Origin: Euptelea pleiosperma
Taxonomy: Eukaryota; Streptophyta; Magnoliopsida; Ranunculales; Eupteleaceae
Reading direction: 5' to 3'
DNA length: 64,000 nt
Assembly (NCBI GenBank): GCA_035048495.1
Contig: CM068547.1
Location: forward strand, 32,186,502-32,250,501
The position numbers were made by a program, and so were the translations under genes. The notes under the pieces were generated by a model, which ran no database searches, was not told the origin of the DNA, and saw nothing but the letters and a program-made list of their open reading frames with translations. Shown here piece after piece: positions 57,401-64,000 of the stretch; the first letter of the stretch is position 1; each line of letters starts with the position of its first letter.

Positions 57401-59898
57401 TGACCTCCCAGGCATAGATATCTTCGTCTCTACCGCTGATCCAGAGAAAGAACCACCTCTTGTCACTGCAAATACCATCCTATCCATCCTCGCTGCTGAA
57501 TACCCTGTTGAAAAGCTGGCTTGCTATGTTTCTGACGATGGAGGTGCTCTTCTAACCTTTGAAGCCATGGCCGAAGCTGCGAGTTTCGCCAATGTGTGGG
57601 TCCCGTTCTGCCGTAAACATGATATCGAGCCCAGGAACCCGGAATCATATTTCAATTTAAAGAGAGATCCTTATAAGAACAAGGTACGCCCGGATTTTGT
57701 CAAGGACCGTAGACGGGTAAAGCGCGAGTATGATGAGTTCAAGGTCAGGATTAATGGCCTGCCGGATTCTATCCGGCGCCGGTCCGATGCCTATCATGCT
57801 CGGGAGGAGATTAAGGCCATGAAGCTCCAGAGACAGAATGTAAGTGATGAGCCTGTGGAAACTGTGAAGATCGCTAAGGCTACTTGGATGGCTGATGGAA
57901 CCCACTGGCCTGGCACTTGGATGGTTTCTGCACCTGAGCACTCCAAGGGTGATCATGCCGGAATCATACAGGTACTGATTTTAATAATACCTCCTTTTTT
58001 ACGGTGCTGACTAGAGTAAAATAGATCAGATGGTTTGGATTTTCTGAACGTAGTGAATTTGGAGTTGAACTCTTAGGTTGGATTCACTTCTTTCGAGAAG
58101 AGGGAAAAAAATTGGAAGGCTAAACTTGCTTTTCTGTCAACTACAGGTGATGTTGAAGCCTCCCAGTGACGAACCACTACAAGGAACCTCAGACGATTCC
58201 AACCTAATCGACCTCACTGATGTTGACATGCGTCTCCCCCTGCTGGTCTATGTTTCCCGTGAGAAGCGTCCTGGCTACGATCATAACAAGAAGGCTGGTG
58301 CCATGAATGCTCTGGTCCGAGCCTCTGCCATTATGTCTAATGGCCCCTTCATCCTCAACCTTGACTGTGACCACTACATCTACAACTCCCAGGCAATGAG
58401 GGAAGGCATGTGCTTCATGATGGATCGGGGTGGGGACCGCATCTGTTATGTTCAGTTTCCCCAGAGGTTTGAGGGTATTGACCCATCTGATCGCTATGCC
58501 AATCACAACACTGTCTTCTTTGATGTGAACATGCGGGCACTTGACGGCCTCCAGGGCCCTGTCTATGTTGGAACTGGATGCCTCTTTCGAAGGGTTGCCC
58601 TCTATGGTTTTGATCCACCTCGAGCAAAAGAACACCACCCTGGTTGCTGCAGCTGCTGCTTTGCCCGTCGCAAGCGGCCTGCCACGGTTGCCTCTGAAGA
58701 GAACCGGGCCCTTAGAATGGGAGACTCTGATGATGAAGACATGAACCTCTCGCTGCTCCCTAAAAAGTTTGGTAACTCAACTTTCCTTGTCGATTCGATC
58801 CCAGTGGCAGAGTTCCAAGGAAGGCCACTTGCCGATCATCCGGGAGTGAAAAATGGGCGTCCCCCAGGTGCTCTTACCATTCCCCGGGACCTGCTCGATG
58901 CATCAACAGTTGCGGAAGCAATCAGTGTCATTTCCTGCTGGTATGAAGATAAAACAGAGTGGGGCCAGCGTGTTGGGTGGATCTACGGGTCCGTGACAGA
59001 AGACGTGGTCACAGGGTATCGGATGCACAACAGGGGATGGAAATCAGTTTACTGTGTGACTAAGCGCGATGCTTTCCGTGGGACTGCCCCAATCAACCTC
59101 ACTGATAGGCTCCATCAGGTCCTCCGGTGGGCAACTGGCTCAGTTGAGATCTTTTTCTCTCGCAACAATGCCCTCCTGGCCAGCCCGAGGATGAAGATTC
59201 TGCAAAGGATTGCGTATCTCAACGTTGGAATCTATCCCTTCACCTCAATCTTTCTCATCGTCTACTGCTTCCTCCCAGCACTATCCCTTTTCTCTGGTCA
59301 GTTCATTGTCCAGACCCTCAATGTCACGTTCCTCACCTACCTCCTCGTCATCACTGTAACACTTTGCATGCTTGCCATACTTGAGATTAAGTGGTCAGGC
59401 ATCGAGCTGGAAGAGTGGTGGCGGAATGAGCAGTTCTGGTTGATTGGAGGCACTAGTGCCCACCTTGCTGCTGTGCTTCAGGGGCTACTGAAGGTTGTTG
59501 CAGGGATTGAGATCTCCTTCACTCTGACATCGAAGTCAGGTGGGGACGATGTGGATGATGAGTTCGCTGACCTGTACGTTGTCAAGTGGACATCCCTGAT
59601 GATACCGCCCATCGTAATTATGATGACCAACTTAATTGCAATCGCAGTTGGGATCAGCCGGACTATTTACAGTGTTATACCGCAGTGGAGCCGTCTGCTA
59701 GGTGGGGTTTTCTTTAGCTTCTGGGTCCTGGCACATCTCTACCCCTTTGCCAAAGGGCTGATGGGAAGGAGAGGGAGGACGCCGACGATCGTATTCGTCT
59801 GGTCGGGGCTCATTGCTATCACAATCTCCCTTCTCTGGGTGGCCATCAAGCCCCCATCTGGTTCCACAGAGATTGGAGGGTCATTCCAGTTCCCTTAA
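54402..59898 (+). CDS. CSLD3: Cellulose synthase-like D glycosyltransferase, three coding exons
   Basis: Exons 54402-55279, 57164-57971 and 58147-59898 give 1145 residues, the normal length for the CSLD2/CSLD3 group. The N terminus has the conserved [11 protein letters not shown] and [16 protein letters not shown] stretches, then a RING-like zinc domain (Cys130, 135, 151, 153, 158, 161, 173, 176). Two membrane helices (about 294-308 and 319-340) precede the cytosolic GT2 domain, with DDG (Asp417/418), DCD (635-637), TED (846-848) and QVLRW (886-890), all intact. About six C-terminal helices follow (919-1127). CSLD proteins make beta-1,4-glucan at the surface of tip-growing cells (root hairs, pollen tubes) and at the cell plate. 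Start by homology, downstream of two short upstream ORFs. CSLD2 and CSLD3 cannot be separated by eye. Confidence 0.96.
55280..57163 (+). other. Intron 1 of the CSLD gene
   Basis: GTATAA to TCACAG, 1.88 kb; splits an Arg codon after the second base. It contains an LTR-like repeat at about 56700-56965, inverted relative to one downstream of the gene. The rest is A/T-rich without a recognised element. Confidence 0.9.
56700..56965 (-). repeat. LTR-like repeat in CSLD intron 1
   Basis: Its reverse complement shares with 60620-61020 'gatttatgtggttccctcaa', 'gatc.aggtac.tcca', 'ccactatgctctaagg', 'catgtaaaagtac' and 'tctagcaccatc', in the same order. It looks like a piece of a Copia-type LTR but has no coding part. 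Confidence 0.6.
57972..58146 (+). other. Intron 2 of the CSLD gene
   Basis: 175 bp, GTACTG to CTACAG, phase 0. Confidence 0.92.
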
Positions 59899-60400
59899 TG
59901 ACTGCGGGTTTCTGCTGCGGAGCGTTTTTAAGGTAAATCTTGTTTTTATATGTCCAATTCTTTTCCTGGAAAGCAGATCATGCTGGTCAACCATACTGCT
60001 CTGGGTCCTGATCCCTTCTATCTCATGTGCCCATCTGAGTTGATTTTTTTGCAAGTTGATGAGGGTGGATAGGGCTTCACCAAGGGAACAGCTAGGAATT
60101 TGTTGGCTTTTGTTTATGTTCTCGATTTCTCATTTTGGATTCGAATGTTTATTATTAGTACAGGAGGATTAGGGAATTACATACTGTTATATGCATTCAT
60201 TTGTAATTCAGAAAGGTGACAATTAAATTTAAAAAGCTGACTGGTGAGTGATCTTTGCTCTGTCGAATTCAATAGTTTCTCTGTAAATTACCTGACAGGT
60301 TTTGCTTGAATTGAGGTTCCATGTTCCTTCTCTGAATGTTCACCTATGATGCAAATGAGTAAGAAGATGGGTTTATGATTGGTTGAAACCATTGAACCTT
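59899..60400 (+). other. 3' untranslated and downstream region of the CSLD gene
   Basis: Follows the TAA at 59896-59898. No canonical poly(A) signal stands out. Nothing else recognised. Confidence 0.5.
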
Positions 60401-60407
60401 AGTTGAA

Positions 60408-60482
60408 AGCATAGTGTCGGTAATGGGGTCGGGGTGTATTATCGTTACAACGGCCAGTTGTTAAACCATGGTTATAACAGCT
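60408..60482. mobile_element. Short FB3 remnant
   Basis: 'gtcggtaatggggtcggggt', 'acaacggccag' and 'ttaaaccatgg' words of the FB3 family remain. Confidence 0.4.
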
Positions 60483-60619
60483 ATTTACCATGCTTGTCGC
60501 CTTTGAACAAGTTTTCGTCTCCATCCAGAAAGAGTTGTTGTCGCCGCTGTTCTTATTCTCTTAGTTTTGTTGGAAGAAAGAAAAATAAAGAACAAAGATG
60601 CAAGCACATGGCATAAAGA

Positions 60620-61020
60620 TTTACATGGTTCCCTCAAGATCGAGGTACATCCATGAACTCCACATGACACATAGATTTATGTGGTTCCCTCAAGATCGAG
60701 GTACATCCATGGACTCGCGCAGATTCCTCGGCGCTCTGAGGCAAAAGAAACACTCACAATACAACTAATGATCGTCTCTGATCAACCAGAGGGACATCCA
60801 TGGACTAACACAGATTCCACTATGCTCTAAGGCAAAAGAAACACTCACAATACAATTAATGACGGTCTACCGAGATATATATATATATATATATAACCCT
60901 AATACGGCATTAAGGTTTTAGTATATCTATGTAAAAGTACGAAAACACCCTTAACGGAAAAAGACCTCTCCAAAACATAACAAGTTTTAACCGTACTCTA
61001 GCACCATCTGGCTCCACATA
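60620..61020 (+). repeat. LTR-like repeat downstream of CSLD, with internal duplication
   Basis: Partner of the inverted copy in CSLD intron 1. Within it 'tggttccctcaagatcgagg' occurs at about 60628 and 60681, and 'ggcaaaagaaacactcacaa' at about 60739 and 60831, so it has suffered local duplication. Includes an (AT)n run at 60873-60894. Confidence 0.6.
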
Positions 61021-61340
61021 GCATAACAAGTTTTAGTTTTAAAATGAAAGGTTATGAATTGGTCCCTTCCTGGCTCCGCCACTGCCTATATATAAGCTAT
61101 GTTTCAATACGCTTAACCTAAGATTATAGCTTATAAGTATGCGTTAAAGCATTTGGTTTGGGTAAGAAATGATGAATTGGTTATTTAAAAAAGTTATGAA
61201 ATGATTAGAAGGATATTTTTGTCATTTATAAAGTTTTATTAAAGGTTTAGTGGTCATTTAGAAGGGTTCATGTTAAATAGAAGGGCATTTTAGGTATTTA
61301 AAGAGTTTCATTAAAGTTTCAAGAGATTTGAGCATGCTTA

Positions 61341-61654
61341 GGGCGTGTTTGATTCCACATAAAATTTTTCGGAGAAAATACATCTGAAAATACCTTAAAT
61401 GGCTGATTGATTGCAAGTGAGAACAGATATTTCAATTATGTGAGAAAATAAAGGTGTATTTTCAGGTGGAAATGAATTCTGACCTATCTGGATGGTAAAT
61501 GAATTCCAGGCTTAGTAGGAAAAATTATCCAAATTTAAATGGCTTGGTAGGAAAAATTGTACAAATTTAAAATGACTATCTAACAATAGACAGTAATGTT
61601 TTCCAAAGAATAATATAATTTTTAATTTTTGCCACTCGGCATTCAAACACGCCC
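61341..61654. mobile_element. Tourist-like MITE with TTA target duplication (314 bp)
   Basis: Ends GGGCGTGTTTGATTCC and TTCAAACACGCCC are inverted; TTA flanks both sides (61338-61340 and 61655-61657). A 3-bp TTA/TAA duplication and G-rich ends fit PIF/Harbinger-derived Tourist elements. Interior A/T-rich and non-coding. Confidence 0.8.
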
Positions 61655-61657
61655 TTA

Positions 61658-62101
61658 GGGCCTGTTTGGTAAGTGAGAACAAAGAGTTCCAATGGGAAAA
61701 TATTTACCAAGATGAATATTATCTTGGCTAAATATTTGTGCATATCAATATTTAACAATGTTTGGTATGTATATTAGCTACCTTACTTCATTTTCTTTCA
61801 ATTTGTGTGGGTCCCACATATGAAAGAAAGTCAAATATGGGATAGGCAAATGGCGAATGTGTGACGACCCGCATATTAGGTCACAAGATTTAAAAAACTC
61901 ATTTTTATTTTTTTTATATATTAAAATTTATTTTTATTGAAAATAACGATTTTTTAGCGAAAAAAATAAAATTTTCCCACCAAAGCTTATTTGGTGTGAT
62001 AATATTTACTCGGGGAGGATATCAAAAGTTTTCCTGCCGCGGCGGGCAAATTTGTGAGCCCAGCTAAATATTCGGCGAGGCAAATGCGTGCTAAACACGC
62101 C
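61658..62101. mobile_element. Second Tourist-like candidate abutting the first
   Basis: Begins GGGCCTGTTTGGTAAG immediately after the TTA and may end at 'gctaaacacgccc' near 62101. The right-hand duplication is missing, so this is tentative. Confidence 0.35.
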
Positions 62102-62151
62102 CGAGCGAATATTAGAGCTTGCAAATATTTTGTTTTCCCGCCGCAGCAGAA

Positions 62152-62342
62152 AGTCAATGCAATCCACAGTACAAGTCAGTATGCGAGGGAGTTGGGTATA
62201 TACCAGACCCGACACGCGATTTTTTGTTTTTTTTTGTCCGTAGACGTGGGAAACCAGGGGACGCGATTTACGCCATTGCATTAGAAACCGATAGACAAAC
62301 TCTCCAATCAACAGCAAGTCAATGCAATCCACAGTACAAGTC
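62152..62342. repeat. Perfect 26-bp direct repeat, 165 bp apart
   Basis: 62152-62177 and 62317-62342 are identical; the word contains TCAATGCAATCCACAGTACA. Flanking bases are partly similar. It could bound a deletion-prone segment or an insertion. Confidence 0.8.
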
Positions 62343-62410
62343 GAAAGCATGACCTCCCTTTAGGAAAGGGTGCACTACGATCACCACTTTGCTTGCCGTC
62401 GTACTAGCAG

Positions 62411-62725
62411 CCCACAATGTGAGCCACGTGGACGACGACTGTATGAATGTTTGTCCAATCCCTAGGTGGACCTACAAACCAAAATTCGGCTTCATTAGTG
62501 ATTTCAAACTTTTCAATCCTTGTACCCCAAATATTGGTCGATATTGCTCAAATTCTCATGGTAGAAATCAACTGACGAAAATGACTCCAATCCAATGAAT
62601 AGAAATCACTAATCAGGTTGATTTTTTGGTTCGTAGGTCCACTTAGGGGTTGGCCAAACATCCATACGGTCAGTGTCCTTTAAAAATGTACCACGTGGCT
62701 CATATTGTGAACGGTCGGATGGTCA
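62411..62725. mobile_element. Fold-back transposon, family FB1 (copy M)
   Basis: Left CCCACAATGTGAGCCACGTG; right CCACGTGGCTCATATTGTG; the arms include the usual core, with a few changes ('aaattcggcttcattagtg'). Confidence 0.7.
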
Positions 62726-62889
62726 GTGGTTTCGCTGAACATCAACGGTCGTGAGGTTTTACTCAGCGTGTTATGGAAGGGAAGTGTTACCATCATCCTT
62801 AGTGGCCATTCGTTAGCCAGGTTAAATGATCCGTTGTAAGTTGTAACGTTATAATTGGTCACATCGGTCACTTAAAAGTCAAAATATTA

Positions 62890-63105
62890 AGGTTTAAAAG
62901 GGACCGTTATAACGGTATAACGGACCGGGCATTACCATTTTTTCAGTTATAGCGGTCGTTATAACGGATCGTAACACATGCAAAAATAGGAAAAAAATGG
63001 TGATAAAATTCAAATTTTGAATTTCAATTTTCAATAAAATTTATAATAGAAATAACCGATGTTATTTTAACAATTTTTATTAGAAATTAACGGTGAATAA
63101 CGCAG
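62890..63105. mobile_element. Fold-back MITE remnant, family FB3
   Basis: Starts AAGGTTTAAAAGGGACCG and continues with 'cggtataacggaccgg' and 'ttataacggatcgtaac'. The right end is lost. Confidence 0.55.
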
Positions 63106-63810
63106 GGCTGGGTTCCTAGTAAGTATATTCTCGAGTTATTTGTGAACCGAACAAGGTCCTATTCAGAGTTCGAAAACATTCGCACACATGATCGAATTAT
63201 TCTCGAATAATTCACAAACTTTTCCGAATTATTGAGTTTTGGGCCTGAAAAATCATTTTATAAGACAAAAATTTGTCGATATTTTACAAAAAGTTGCCGT
63301 ATTTTTTAATGCAAATTTTAATGACAAACCGAATAAAACTCGAATGTTTGCCCGTACCCTATTTTTTAACGCATTTTTTAATGACGAACCGAATAAAACA
63401 CGAATATTTGCCAGTACCGTATTTTCGCCGCATTCCTAATTGATAACTAGGGATTAGGCAGCTCCATGTGCCTCTCCATCACCGGATCCAGTAGAAAATT
63501 CGCGTCAAGATTCAAAATTGTTCAGGCAAATAACGGTCCGGACCCATCAACTATTGGTCTCGTTAGGAGTTCTCTTACCCACCCAACCATCTTATCTGTA
63601 GATGTCAAATCTCGACCAAACCGCATGTTCCCTAGCGGCCGGGATTTCCTTGCTCACAAATCATAATTAAGGGCCTGTTTGTCTTGCATTATTTTTAGCG
63701 TTTTTATGGGATTTCCTAATCAAAAATTATCTTTTTGCACCAAAAAAAAAAAAAAGATTCAAACGTTGTGTCCCCAATCTGAGACTGCCATGAGCGTGAC
63801 TTCTAGAATA
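63106..63810. other. Intergenic stretch, nothing firm
   Basis: Contains a short duplicated block, 'tttaatgac.aaccgaataaa', near 63318 and 63379. No gene seen. Confidence 0.45.
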
Positions 63811-63922
63811 ATCTCCTGTCAAATACTCAAATCGCATGAGGCCACTCGGGATTGATCCTGGTTTTACCTGGCGTGTGTGGAAGGAGTACACGCGTGCGCC
63901 CCATGGGATTAGTTGGGTGCAA
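63810..63922 (+). mobile_element. Partial SINE related to the copy at 23941
   Basis: Shares 'acctggcgtgtgtggaagga', 'cgtgcgccccatgggattag' and 'ttgggtgca' with the 3' part of that SINE. The head is diverged or absent. Confidence 0.5.
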
Positions 63923-63923
63923 G

Positions 63924-64000
63924 GTTTAAATGGGGCGTTGTCATAACGGTATAATTGACGGGATCGATGTCACTGCTTTTTCCGTTATAGTGGATTGTAA
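63924..64000. mobile_element. FB3 copy cut by the window end
   Basis: Starts CAAGGTTTAAATGGGGCG and continues with 'cataacggtataattgacgg' to the end of the window. Confidence 0.55.

Overview
The window is nuclear DNA of a flowering plant. It holds three split protein-coding genes, all on the + strand, with GT-AG introns, plant-type products and wide repeat-filled gaps. The abundance of fold-back elements carrying GCCACGTGGC and GTGGGCCC motifs reminds me of magnoliid-type genomes, but that is a weak impression and not a placement.

Layout. 1-2.5 kb: degenerate tandem repeats, a SINE-like element and a fold-back transposon. 2.5-12.1 kb: a TOM1-like (TOL1-type) ubiquitin-cargo sorting gene with three coding exons; its 5.7-kb second intron holds two LINE fragments, a 314-bp hAT-type insertion and a small TRIM retrotransposon. 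12.1-19.3 kb: non-coding DNA packed with short inverted-repeat transposons and microsatellites. 19.7-33.1 kb: an ABHD17-type alpha/beta hydrolase gene with five coding exons; a 9.5-kb fourth intron separates the exons carrying the serine nucleophile from the exon carrying the acid and histidine, and contains a SINE, a 5'-truncated LINE with a 15-bp target duplication, and tandem duplications. 33.2-53.6 kb: 20 kb with no gene I can support, dominated by fold-back elements of at least three families, a second SINE, a segmental duplication, and a nested structure in which a three-LTR TRIM (5-bp target duplication) sits inside a 1.66-kb inverted-repeat element (8-bp target duplication). 53.7-60.3 kb: a complete cellulose synthase-like D gene (1145 codons, three coding exons), with two short upstream ORFs in its leader. 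60.4-64.0 kb: more repeats, including a Tourist-like element with a TTA duplication.

The three genes are not an operon and no shared pathway is evident: one sorts ubiquitinated membrane proteins to the vacuole, one probably removes acyl groups from membrane-attached proteins, and one makes a cell-wall beta-glucan. All three act on or at membranes, which looks coincidental. I see no CRISPR, rRNA or functional tRNA gene. The most informative non-genic content is the set of fold-back transposon families whose ends could be fixed by target-site duplications (9-bp MULE type, 8-bp hAT type), and a cluster of G-box-bearing copies directly upstream of the CSLD gene. I did not find a wholly new biological system. 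All exon borders were read by eye from frame, splice signals and family knowledge, not from transcripts.
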